Shown here one piece after another: positions 1 through 9,229 of a stretch of 23,945 nucleotides of DNA. Each line of letters opens with the position of its first letter. Within the stretch, counting starts at the first letter, position 1. The position numbers and the translations under genes are program-made. Source of the DNA: Chloromonas sp. AAM2 (Eukaryota > Chlorophyta > Chlorophyceae > Chlamydomonadales > Chlamydomonadaceae); NCBI GenBank assembly GCA_004335635.1, contig QAXH01005703.1, positions 3,293 through 27,237 of the forward strand, written 5' to 3'. Under the pieces are notes generated by a model. The model saw only the letters and a list, made by a program, of their open reading frames with translations, made no database searches and was not told the origin of the DNA.

Positions 1-355
1 TGAGTAGCATTGCACAGTCCACACCAGCCGGAGAAGCAAGGTGTATGTGACGTGTATAAGATAATTTTATGTGCAGGAAGGAAGTGTAGTAGCTGAAGAC
101 CAGTTGCGACTCATAACTTGTGAGGGGATGACCAAAGTTGTGATTGTTGCAAATTCGACCTTTGACAAATTTAGCTGGTCAAACTGTGGAAGGTGCTTTT
201 TGCCTGTCAACAGTTGACATTGTGAGGGTTGCCATTTCACTTCACTAGCGCTGACGCTGACCTTGACCCTGACAATCATTCAGTTCATGCTAACGGGATG
301 CTTTCGGAAGGCGTTCTGTGGGGTGATGGCCACAAGGGCCTCACCACCCCTTGCT
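1..355. other. Left-edge region without a recognised gene
   Basis: I see no coding exon or RNA gene here. The open frames are short and have no family motif. The stretch precedes the LTR-like fragment at 356 and may be the distal promoter of the p24 gene or older repeat sequence. Confidence 0.4.
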
Positions 356-458
356 GACACGGTCAGATTCCCCTTTACTAGGAGAAATTTCCGCAAGTTG
401 CGCAAGTAGTTGCTATTTGCGTTGGACGTGCTTCAGGGTGTGCACTCCCTCCTTGTAA
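356..458 (+). repeat. LTR-like fragment, inverted copy of the repeat at 23505-23607
   Basis: These 103 bp match the reverse complement of 23505-23607 without gaps, with about 10 mismatches (roughly 90% identity). The first 31 bp are identical. The right copy lies inside an apparent LTR, downstream of its TATA box, so this copy looks like the R/U5 part of a related LTR, truncated at its 5' side. It ends 204 bp before the p24 start codon. The similarity stops abruptly at 458, which could be the LTR edge. I see no primer-binding site after it, so a solo or degraded remnant is more likely than an intact element. Confidence 0.7.
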
Positions 459-662
459 TCCGACTGTGGCCGACAACGGTCAACGTCAAATGTGGAAAAA
501 CAGGTCGCGTTACTTGTTTGACACGGTGTCCGCTGCAGAAGTTGTCCTGCTTGAACTGTTTGTCCCCGCGGCGCCTATCGGTTTGGCCAGGACTCCAGGG
601 GTCATACACTGCTGTAGCCTGGCTCTTTGAATCCTGTCTTGCGGTCGTACACAACACAAACA

Positions 663-2253
663 ATGATCCAGGGCGTCGGAGCTCTGCTGCTGCTCTTAGC
701 ATGCTGCGCTCCACATGTCAAAGCTTTGGAGTACGAGATGCAGATGCAAGTCAAATGTGAGTGCGCTGGCAGAGCTGATGGTGCATGCCATTTGCAGATC
801 TCGCTTCATGACCTCGATGTTCGCATGTGTGCAGGCGTTTATGAAGAAATGAACGCCAACGCAATCGTTGTTGGAGAGTATAAAGCATTCAACAAGGACC
901 ATCCAGACCATACAGAAGTAGTGGACGTTCGGGTGCGTGGTCAGCAGCTCCATGCATCGCCAGCAGTCAAAGTGGCTTCAAAGTGGTCAGGCCACTGTTA
1001 AATAAACAGATCGTTGGGCTGAGTTTTCTTGACCGGCCATGGCCCTGCAATTGAGCACAGGTGGAGGACCCACATGGCCATGTCCTGTATGAGGAGCGAG
1101 GAAAATCAATGCCAGGCCAGTTTGCCTTCACCACCAAGACAGCTGGAGAGTACAAGGCGTGCTTCACCGTCAGGGGTAAGCTCGTGTATGTAGGGGTACA
1201 CACCCATGCACTTTTAGTCACATGTGCGAATGACTGTGTGCCAAAGCAGAACAGCTTCAGCTTCCACTTGAGTTCAGCTGGCAATGTCATGCAGCTGTGA
1301 TGCTGGCACAGACTGTGGTGTTGAGGACGGTTCACTCACGCTTTTATTCCACCAGATGATCGACATACACCTGCCCAGATATCACCACATGCTCAATGTT
1401 GTGAGCGCAGATCTTCAGGTAGCACAGAACACGCGCATTAAGCTGGACTGGAAGACAGGAGTGGCGGCCACAGACTGGAATGCTGTCGCCAAGAAGGAGC
1501 ACTTGGACCAGCTGACAGTGGAGCTGCGGAAACTAGAGGACAACATTCGGGAGGTGAGAGAGGTCCCTGTCATGTCCTGATAATCATACCTAGGGAGAGG
1601 CATGACACAGGTACAGAAGCTTTGCAGAGTTGCAAGTGTCACCTGCCAAGCACACTTCTATATCAGTCCGGCCTGTGCAAGGATACACGTTGACAGGTGT
1701 AACAGCAGGTTTCTGCACGCGGTTACCATGCCTTGTGGGAGGCACCACCTGATTGAATGCTCTATGTACATCCACATGCAGGTTTACACAGAGATGTTGC
1801 AGTTGCAGCACCGTGAGCAAGAAATGCGTGACATCAGTGGTAAGTGACCTGAGTAGCATGGCTCAGTGAGCGTGACAAATGCAGTGACTGAGTTCATGGC
1901 AGCCTGACACAGTGTTGTCCAGTGATGCATGTTGGCCAATTTCAAGGACAGTGCTTGCATGTGGCATTGGCTTCTGCATCTGGGTGGACCTGTCTTTAGG
2001 CGAGTCATGTGTGAATCTGACTGCATTCTGCCCAGCGCACTGTGATGCGGCCTGGGAGAACTGCACAGGGCAGGTCCAGGTGTTTTTTCAAACAAAGCAT
2101 TGAGCGTATGTCTGTTCCTACGCTACACACGCAGAGATCACAAACACACGCGTGGCCATGTACTCCATTTTCGCGCTGCTGCTGTGCGTGTCATCGGGTC
2201 TATGGCAGCTGTGGTACCTCAGGCGATTTTTCCAGCGCAAGAAGCTCTTGTAG
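663..2253 (+). CDS. p24/emp24/TMED family cargo receptor (GOLD domain)
   Basis: p24 proteins cycle between ER and Golgi in COPII/COPI vesicles and help sort cargo. Exons: 663-932, 1061-1175, 1411-1553, 1782-1839, 2135-2253. All phases join, giving 234 aa, close to the usual 200-230. Residues 1-21 form a signal peptide ending VKA. The GOLD domain follows, with the probable disulfide pair Cys56 and Cys124 and the family stretches IVVGEYK and FAFTTKTAGEYKACF. A coiled-coil region includes LDWKTGVAATDW and VELRKLEDNI. A membrane helix spans about 202-224. The short cytosolic tail has FF and a C-terminal KKLL dilysine (KKxx), the standard coat-binding signals. The start is the ATG at 663, directly before the signal peptide. 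About 20 more residues than usual separate the mature N-terminus from Cys56, so a small intron may be retained in this model. A delta-type p24 seems closest, but the subclass is inference. Confidence 0.92.
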
Positions 2254-3496
2254 CCACGTGAATGGATTGTGGGATTGGATGGCCAGTCTGTGTGTCATGG
2301 TGCCTGGCACAAGACTAGGTTATGTGGGCCTTCCAAAGGTGAAGGAGGAATGTGTTTGACGGGCACTGAATCTGGGGCACGCTCGGAGTGCGCATCACAT
2401 CAGCACGAACGCAAGGCATGGACATTTTAGCCTTGCGAGGCATGTGCGACATGTGTGTGACATGCACCGACTTTGTATTGACTTCTCGTATTTGACTAGG
2501 AATATGCTAAGCACCTGGTCAGCATGGCAGGCATCGCTGTAGCAGTCCTTGACTGGCTGCGCGCATGCAACATTGCGTTGCCAGCGCAGTAACGGTGGCA
2601 AGCAGCTCCCAGCTAGGATGAGCAACGGTCGCCTCCGCACAAGGGGCATCAGCAACAATTGCAACTGCTTATTTCTAGCAGGTCTATGGGCCTGCAGCCT
2701 GTTCTGTCTGTGGAGCGAAAGCCGAGCGCTTCACCTGCACGGCCACTGGATACAAGTGTAGTGCGTCAGCACAACTATTTTTCAGACAGGGATGCACTCA
2801 TGCGGCCTGGTTCGACTGCAGCTGCGTTCAACTCCAGGCCTAGTACACGGCATGACGCCTGTGCGGTCTTTGAACCTATGCAGGCCCTGTCTCATGCGTG
2901 GTTGACATTACAGGTTCCACCTGCTGACCTGTTTTGGAACTATTGGTTCACCTCATGATGACCCATCAACAAGTGATTTAGCTCTGTAAGGTGCACAAAG
3001 CCAGCGGACAGCTGACACGTTGTCAACAACAACAACAACCAATCAACAGATCTGATTTCGCCTCTGAATGACCCTGAATGACGTGCGAATGCCAATGACG
3101 TCAGAGTGGGAATATCGACTGTGTGACCTGTCAATCCTATGGCTACATATCGACTTGAGGGGTTGGCCACCACTATTCCTATGCTGGTGTGTCGCAATCC
3201 CCTTCACATGTAGGTTGGACGGGTTGGAATCCCTCCCCTCTTGTGATTTATCTGGTCGCAATTTAAACGATTTCAAAGGTATCAAGCATGGAGGGTGACA
3301 TGAGAGGTGCAGGCATTGGGCAAGATTGAGGCTTGGAAGTCGGGGCCGTATGCAATCCTCCTGTCCTCTCTCCGTATCCTCTTGTGTTGAAGGGGGACCC
3401 GTCATGCCATGAGCAGACACGCTTGACATGAATACTCTGTGGACCTGAAGCGTTGCTGCCTAGGTCACAATGATGCGCTCCCGCCTTGGCGCTTGT
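2254..3496. other. Intergenic region between convergent p24 and SDR genes
   Basis: This 1.2-kb stretch lies between two converging genes and should hold both 3' UTRs. I find no exon chain, RNA gene or family motif on either strand. A TGTAA polyadenylation-type motif occurs near 2985 on the + strand, but it is too far from the p24 stop for a firm call. A (CAA)n run lies at 3024-3039. Confidence 0.5.
3024..3039. repeat. (CAA)5 microsatellite
   Basis: Five consecutive CAA units followed by C, in the p24-SDR intergenic region. Confidence 0.8.
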
Positions 3497-3608
3497 AGTG
3501 TCACACAGTGTAATTCAAAGCAAGCCGTCCTCCATCCGCGTAGATGATTTGCAGTGTCACACAGTGTAATTCAAAGCAAGCCGTCCTCCATCCGCGTAGA
3601 TGATTTGC
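3497..3608. repeat. Perfect 56-bp tandem duplication of the SDR terminal exon
   Basis: Two adjacent 56-bp units (3497-3552 and 3553-3608) are identical as read. The right unit holds all but the first base of the last SDR exon (3609-3557, - strand), including its stop codon. The left unit repeats the same coding bases downstream of that stop. The left copy lacks the CAG acceptor that precedes the functional copy, so it should be non-coding 3' UTR. Perfect identity points to a very recent duplication or an assembly effect. Confidence 0.95.
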
Positions 3609-6600
3609 CCTGCACGTGCACAGCTAGTTATCAACCTGTGTTCAGCTAGCTGCTGTCTGGATTACAGGCAGTGCCTTTAGTCGCTGTCTGGATTACAGGC
3701 ACTCACCTGTGATATACGATGACTCCTGCGAGGCCAGGAACAGGGCCAGCTCACCGATCTCCTCGGGTTCGCCAATGCGACCCAGCGGTGTGCGGGACAG
3801 TACCCTGCACACGGATCACAGGGAATGGCTCAACTGGCAGGCCACAAGCAGCGGTGTGCGGGACAGTACCCTGCACACGGATCACAGGGAATGGCTCAAC
3901 TGGTAGGCCACAAGCAGCGGTGTGCGGGACAGTACCCTGCACACGGATCACAGGGAATGGCTCAACTGGTAGGCCACAAGCAGCGGTGTGCGGGACAGTA
4001 CCCTGCACACGGATCACGGGGAATGGCTCAACTGGTAGGCCACAAGCAAGGAAACAAGGGAAACAACTGCGTATTGTTCTGGGCAACTTGGCCGAGGACA
4101 ACAAACAAACTGTGCAACGTAACAAACAAACTGTGCACGTCAGAAGTCGTTTGTGCACAGGCCAGCTCGGCCGTTTGTACCGGGATGAAATAGTACCCAA
4201 ACCTGTGCCACGTGGATTTGCTGAGCCTTGAACAACCCACCTTTGCATGGCTCCTGAATCGCTTAGAACTGACGCCAGAACATCGGTATTGATGCTGCCT
4301 GGGCCGATGCCGTTGACACGGATGCCATGCGGTGCCAACGCCTGCAGCGAGCGTGTGGCACCCAGCCGAGTTGCGAGTTGCAATCACTACAACATGTGAT
4401 GCACGTTCGCAAGGCACGCTGTGCACATCAAGCTGGAGTACGTAGGACAGGTGCAAAGCAGCCTACCCACGTGTAGGCTGATCCAGCCTGGAGCCTCAAA
4501 TCAGCCTCAGTCTTGCGAGAATGTTATCGCACATTCACAGGTACAAATCCAAGAATCAGCCCCCTTGTCATGCATCACGTTCTCGCCCTAATCATGACGG
4601 ATCACTGATGGCGAGATACTGCAATGGCTTGCGTACATTTCCCACCTGTCCAAGCCACAAAGGGACACTACCCATCAATGCAGTTGTAACAGAAGGTTCC
4701 TGCCTGCTCGCCGTCTGCACACGCTCACCAGTGACATGTTCCTTGTCAGACCGTTGACGCCGCCCTTGGCAGCGTTGTACCCAGCAACTGTTGTGAGGAA
4801 AAGTGCAATAGCAAGGTGTCACCACGGTAGGGTTTCCGCAGCTTTTGTGCACTCCGTGCGTGGGTCAGAGCGGGATAGTGCAACAGCAATGTCGCCATGG
4901 CATAGAGCTGTCGACCTTTTCATCCGTGTGGTGCGGGTGAGTGCAGCAAGGAGTGCACAGCTCATCTTGCAAACTGACTCAACAGCCAGATCGAAACCAA
5001 AAAATGATGTTTGCCAGTTCTGGGACGATTTGACAGGTTCCTGTGGATGAAGCGTGTCTGTGACTGGAGATGGCGATTTATGCCTTTACTGTGCACTCAC
5101 ACCGAGTGAGTCGCCACTGCAGTCTGTGTGTTGGTCCACAACGGATCATTTACAGGTATTGTCTAAGAACTGGCAAACATCTTTTCTGCCTTCTATGTCA
5201 GTGCATTGCCAACAGGGCCTGAGTGAAGCAAGGGCACTGGGTGCTGATGCACAAGACCCGCACCCCATCACCAGGCACCTACTTGAGGGAATGGCCATGA
5301 TTGAGTTGACGCTGCTCACTGCAAGTGTGACACAGAATACAGCTTTTGGAATACATCACGCTGAAGCGCCATCATAACACATCAGGTGGAAAAAAAAAGT
5401 TTGCCAGTTCTGGGACAATTTCTGTCATTATCACTTGAACATGTGTTGGTGATGTGTGTTGTAGTTGCAAAGTGTGATTGGGTATACTGTTGAGTTTGCA
5501 CACTGTGTCACAGAAGTGGCACCCAGAAGTGGCACCACACCGGGTACCAATACGACCTGCTCATTTGGTTGTGGACCAACACACCGACACTTTGAACGCA
5601 CACACACAGACACACGCGGCATGACCAGCAAGAAGCGCAGCGAGGACTCACCAAAAGATAGTGCCATCAGTCAATACAACAGGACACACGAACAGCCACT
5701 ACATGAACCTATCCAATTGTCCCAGAACTGGCAAACTTTTTTTTTTTGGTGAAGACGTAGCTATCACTATTGCACCTGCATTTTTCGAATACCCACTGGT
5801 GATGATGCTCCCAGGCTTGCGGTCTCGGGCTTGGCTGAGCTGCTGCACCATCTGACGTGCAGCCGCCTGGCAGCTTAGGAATCTGGCACAGAGGACAGAG
5901 AAGAGATGAAACGGGGGTTGCATAGCGTACAAGTTGTAAGATCAACTATAAGACATGTTCCATTGAAGTGCATCACTCACACTCCTTTGAGGTTGACAGC
6001 CACCACCAGGTCGAAGTCCTCCTCCGTCATTTCCAAGAAGGGCGCAGCCTTGACAATGCCTGCAAGGCCGGACGTTCTGATGAGCGTTGTGAGCGTTGCG
6101 CCTAAATGTGCGTCCCCAATGAGGCTCATGTTTGCGTTTCTGGAACAAGTTTGGCGGGGCGAGGGAAGGCTCCTGTTGTATTACCACGTTGTATTACCGT
6201 TGTCAGGGGCATCCCCATGGTCTCATTTGGGCATGGCAAGACACAACTGTTTGTGTTGAGGTAGTTGCGAGTGGTATCAAACCCACTTTGATGATCGCGT
6301 GTAGTGTGTCAGCCCGTGTAAGGCCACTGACAAGGGGTCGGTGACTGACATCTACCTCCTGTCTATGACCAAAGAGGAACTTCAAAGCTTAGATGCTGCA
6401 TACCATCTTTCCAACCTGCATTGGCCACCATGATGTCCAAGAAGCCAGCCCACTCTACTGTACGTGTGACCAGGTCCACAATGTCTTGTTTCTTGCGTAC
6501 ATCACATTGCACGGGTAAGGCCCCATACCCCTCTGCCACCATAGCCTGTGCGGCTGCTGTGGCAGTGGCCAGATCAATGTCCGCCAGCACAACCTGCAGG

Positions 6601-6776
6601 AAGTTGTCCAAACTGCCAGCTCAGCAAGCACTTAGGGTTAGGGTTCCTGTCAGTTCAAATGGCAAGTAGCGTACCTTGGCGCCCTCACGAGCCATCGCCT
6701 TTGCACAAGCCAATCCAATGCCCCGAGCACCACCAGTCACAACCGCGACCCTGCCAACAAGCCTGGAGCTAGACAT
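3557..6776 (-). CDS. Short-chain dehydrogenase/reductase (classical SDR, NAD(P)-dependent)
   Basis: Classical SDRs oxidise or reduce alcohols and ketones with NAD(P)(H); the substrate cannot be told here. Exons (- strand): 6776-6675, 6593-6404, 6059-5981, 5882-5776, 4787-4729, 4341-4241, 3804-3707, 3609-3557. Phases join into 262 aa, typical for the family. Visible motifs are the cofactor site TGGARGIG (14-21), Asp65-Val66, VANAG (90-94, in place of NNAG), Asn120 in VNLKG, Ser153, the YNAAK motif with Tyr163 and Lys167, and [10 protein letters not shown]. The C-terminus has [20 protein letters not shown] and a terminal YADGG. The Ser153-Tyr163 distance is 10 residues rather than the usual 13 or so, so a small exon may be missing in the 988-bp intron between exons 4 and 5. 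That intron carries two inverted-repeat elements. Intron 6 and the last exon carry tandem duplications. The start ATG lies just before the Rossmann fold, and no organelle targeting peptide is evident. Confidence 0.92.
3652..3701. repeat. 31-bp-period tandem repeat in SDR intron 7
   Basis: The motif GCTGTCTGGATTACAGGCA occurs at 3652-3670 and again at 3683-3701. Both copies lie inside the 97-bp intron between the last two SDR exons, and the second abuts the splice donor. Confidence 0.85.
3783..4046. repeat. 66-bp minisatellite, four copies, spanning the exon 7 splice acceptor
   Basis: Units start at 3783, 3849, 3915 and 3981, each exactly 66 bp, with only a few substitutions among them. On the - strand each unit holds the CAG acceptor and the first 22 nt of SDR exon 7. 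Only the leftmost copy runs on into the real exon. From the outermost acceptor, the exon 7 frame meets TGA in the next unit. The array fills most of intron 6. Confidence 0.96.
4100..4140. repeat. 21-bp tandem repeat, two copies
   Basis: The motif AACAAACAAACTGTGCA occurs at 4100-4116 and 4121-4137, inside SDR intron 6 next to the 66-bp array. Confidence 0.85.
5006..5181. mobile_element. Small inverted-repeat element (MITE-like) in SDR intron 4
   Basis: Arms at 5006-5021 and 5166-5181 are perfect 16-bp inverted repeats (GATGTTTGCCAGTTCT), with weaker matching outside them. The core TTTGCCAGTTCT is shared with the terminal repeats of the 358-bp element 200 bp away and with a single arm near 16885. 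No transposase is encoded, so a non-autonomous element or remnant is the simplest reading. Confidence 0.6.
5390..5747. mobile_element. 358-bp MITE-like element with long terminal inverted repeats
   Basis: The left end (5390-5420) and right end (5715-5747) are inverted copies: a homopolymer A/T run followed by 22 bp that match perfectly (core TTTGCCAGTTCTGGGACAAT). GGTG next to both ends could be a short target-site duplication. The interior encodes nothing recognisable. The element lies in the longest intron of the SDR gene, beside a smaller element with related arms. Superfamily not assigned. Confidence 0.72.
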
Positions 6777-6983
6777 TGTCTTGGATAAAGTACGAAATTG
6801 GATTTCAGGAGTTAATGTACGTGAGCTAATCGGAAAGCAGCCGCATAACACATTCATGCAACTGCAACTGAAATCTAAAAATAAGGTAACGCCCACATTG
6901 ACGTTACCATGACGTGGCATGACTAAAGATCTCGCAAAACCTTGCCATAACTTGCACCGTGTCAGGGCCACTGATACTTGTGC
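6777..6983. promoter_or_regulatory. Shared divergent promoter region, SDR(-)/FKBP(+)
   Basis: Only 207 bp separate the two start codons, so this stretch must hold both 5' UTRs and core promoters. An ACGTGGC (G-box-like) motif lies near 6911. I see no convincing TATA box placed for either gene. The regulatory role is inferred from position. Confidence 0.5.
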
Positions 6984-8446
6984 ATGTGTGCCATGTCGCA
7001 GAGCGTAGCAGTGTCTTTGACAAGTTGTAAACCACCCCGTGCGTCTTGTGGGCGTAGGCCCAGCAGCCATCGCCATCTCAAGTCACTGTGCAGTGCGTCG
7101 GCGACATCGCATGTGCCTCAGACCGCCAGCAGTATCGCTCAGCGGCGTCGTGAAGTGCTGACCGGCCTTGTTTTGGGTGCTGGCTTCCTTGGCACCAGGC
7201 CCACCCAGGCAGACCCGGAAGCACCCTACACCAAAACTGCCACGGGCATCGTGCTTCAGGTCGGCATGCGGCTCATTCTCTGTCTGCGTGTACGGTTATC
7301 ATTGGCATGTGACCAACCCATGCACCATGACAATGTGCAGGAAATCTCCCCTGGCTCAGGTCCAGCGCCTCAGCTAGGCGACATTGTGCTTGTGGACTAC
7401 GTGCTCAGAAGGTGAACCGAGGCCAAACCATCAACATAGCACAGCTGGAACCGACCGTTTCCGCAACCTTCTATCCAGACCCAGAGGGTTCAACAAATGT
7501 TATGGCCGACCAACGATACGTCATTGGCAGGAAACATGGTGACTGATCAATTTCACTGACTCACTGATCTTCCGATTGCGCAGAGCCAATGGCTACTTCA
7601 TCTACTCAACAGTTGAGGGCGTCAGCTTTCAGCCGAAGGACCTGCCTGTGGGCCCTGTGGCCTTCACATTTGGCAAGGATCCCACCTGGATTCAGGGCTT
7701 GCAGGAAGTGGTGGGCACCATGCGGCAGGGTGGGAAGCTGAGGTGAGCCGACATAGCAGCTGCAATAGCAGATCGTTTGTGTCGCACTGCTTCCAAAAGT
7801 AATAACAAACAGCTTGCTGTAAGTAGGGCGTGTTGGTGCTCAGGTAACAACAATGAATGACCTTTGCATGACGGTGCAGCTAGTCACCTAAAACAATCAA
7901 CGAGCGTTGTTATGTGCTCATCATGATACGAGCTGTAGTCTCCATCAGTCGTGCGCCGTGACATCCATCGCAGCGGCTCAGAGCTTCTTGCCGCACGCCG
8001 GGCACACACCGAACGCCGGACGCGCACTGATCACAGAATTATCGCAATTATGAAGTTGGTTGTGACGGTTACCGGTTCAACTGTTCTTAGATGCTGCTCA
8101 AATGCTCTTCAGGGTGCACAGCAAGCTCTGTAGTGTGCATAAACATGACATGACTGTGAGTTGCACGTACATGGCTGCATGCAGGATCCAACATATTGTC
8201 AGTTCCTGTGTGCATAGAAAAAATAGAGCGCAGGGTGTGGAATGTTTCAGACTGAAATCGTGGACTATTGTTTTGTGCTTATGTCGCAGGGCCCTCATTC
8301 CACCTCGCCTTGGTTACCAGGATTGTGGCACGGACCAGCCACAGCCCCCCACGTATGCAACACGCAGGCAGCTCGTCAACCACTGCAGAGAACCCCTGCT
8401 GTTTGAGGTGGCGCTGCTACGAGTCACGCCCGCCAAGAGCGCTTGA
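6984..8446 (+). CDS. Thylakoid-lumen FKBP-type peptidyl-prolyl isomerase-like protein
   Basis: FKBPs are prolyl isomerases or chaperones. This one appears targeted to the chloroplast and then the thylakoid lumen. Exons: 6984-7259, 7341-7411, 7584-7742, 8290-8446, giving 220 aa. Residues 1 to about 50 are rich in Ser, Arg and Ala with almost no acidic residues, like a transit peptide. RRREVLTGLVLGAGFLG (54-70) is a twin-arginine lumen signal with likely cleavage after TQA (76). The FKBP domain follows, with GDIVLVDYVLRRANGYFIYSTVEG, IQGLQEVVGTMRQGGKLRALIPPRLGY and FEVALLRV. The first intron starts with an unusual GTCGGC donor, but the joined frame fits the family. An in-frame ATG at 6993 is an alternative start. 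The sequence resembles plant FKBP16/17-type lumenal members (inference). Several residues needed for strong isomerase activity in FKBP12 are not evident, as is common for lumenal paralogues. Confidence 0.9.
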
Positions 8447-9229
8447 TCCTCTCAGCTGTGCATTCGTTACTGCGATTCTGGAGACGGTTTTAAGAATATA
8501 ATGACGGACACAAGCAGAGATGTGGGCTAGAACGGTCGGATACACAGCACTGTTTTAGGACCATAGCGCACTGTTCCAACGTGATTATCATAGAGAGACT
8601 GGCCCTACCACGCTTGGTGCCTCTTCATGTGCCGTGGACTGCCCCAGTGCTGGTGTTTGATCCAAGTGCATACCAAAGACAGGGTGGCATTAAGGACAAG
8701 CAACACACCTCGCCTGCTGTCACAGCCCCTGTGCAGTCCCATGTGTGGGGTACAACACGTCATGGCTGCACCAGTGCCAGCAAGAGCCTGAGCTTGGAAA
8801 TGCATCGAGAATTGCGTCGCACAGTATTGGCGACAAACAATGTTGGCCATAGCAACATTGCACTTGTAGGCAATCCAGTGACTAAAATCAGACCAAAAAT
8901 CAATCTTTGGAGCGTAGCTGAACGTCCAGCTTGGCCAAACTATGTTGCTGCAGTCAGGCGAAGCGTCAATGATACTGCTGAAGGTGCCAAAGGTTTCTAC
9001 CATGAATTAGGGTCAAATCCTTCATTTCTGCACTTGCTTAGTTGAATATTTTCTGGCCCACTCGGTTTGACGCCCTATTGTGGTGTCAACAGCAGCTGTG
9101 TGGCAAGTTGCAGCCCAAACACACTGTTAAACGGTCAGCATGCCACTGACCCATGGTACATCTGTCCTTGTAGCAGGACTAGCGCATGTAACGGATGTCA
9201 AGAGTTGGCTGTTGATCTGCTGCTGCCCA
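8447..9229. other. Intergenic region between convergent FKBP and helicase genes
   Basis: This 783-bp stretch holds the two 3' UTRs. It contains an open frame of about 150 codons (8581-9045), but that frame starts at GTG, shows no family motif and includes dispersed repeat sequence, so I do not call it a gene. A 32-nt sequence at 8794-8825 recurs at 16164-16195. Confidence 0.5.
8794..8825 (+). repeat. Dispersed 32-nt repeat, copy 1
   Basis: The core GGAAATGCATCGAGAATTGC is shared with 16164-16195 in the same orientation, with 31 of 32 nt identical. This copy is intergenic; the other is in an intron of the Pol III subunit gene. Confidence 0.8.

Noticed and set aside
3719..4231. Long + strand frames with a repeated peptide over 3719-4231
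   Set aside because: They are the translation of the 66-bp minisatellite, whose unit length is a multiple of 3 and therefore stays open. The real gene is on the other strand.
8581..9045. Open frame of about 154 codons between the FKBP and helicase genes
   Set aside because: It starts at GTG, has no recognisable motif, contains dispersed repeat sequence and sits where two 3' UTRs should be.
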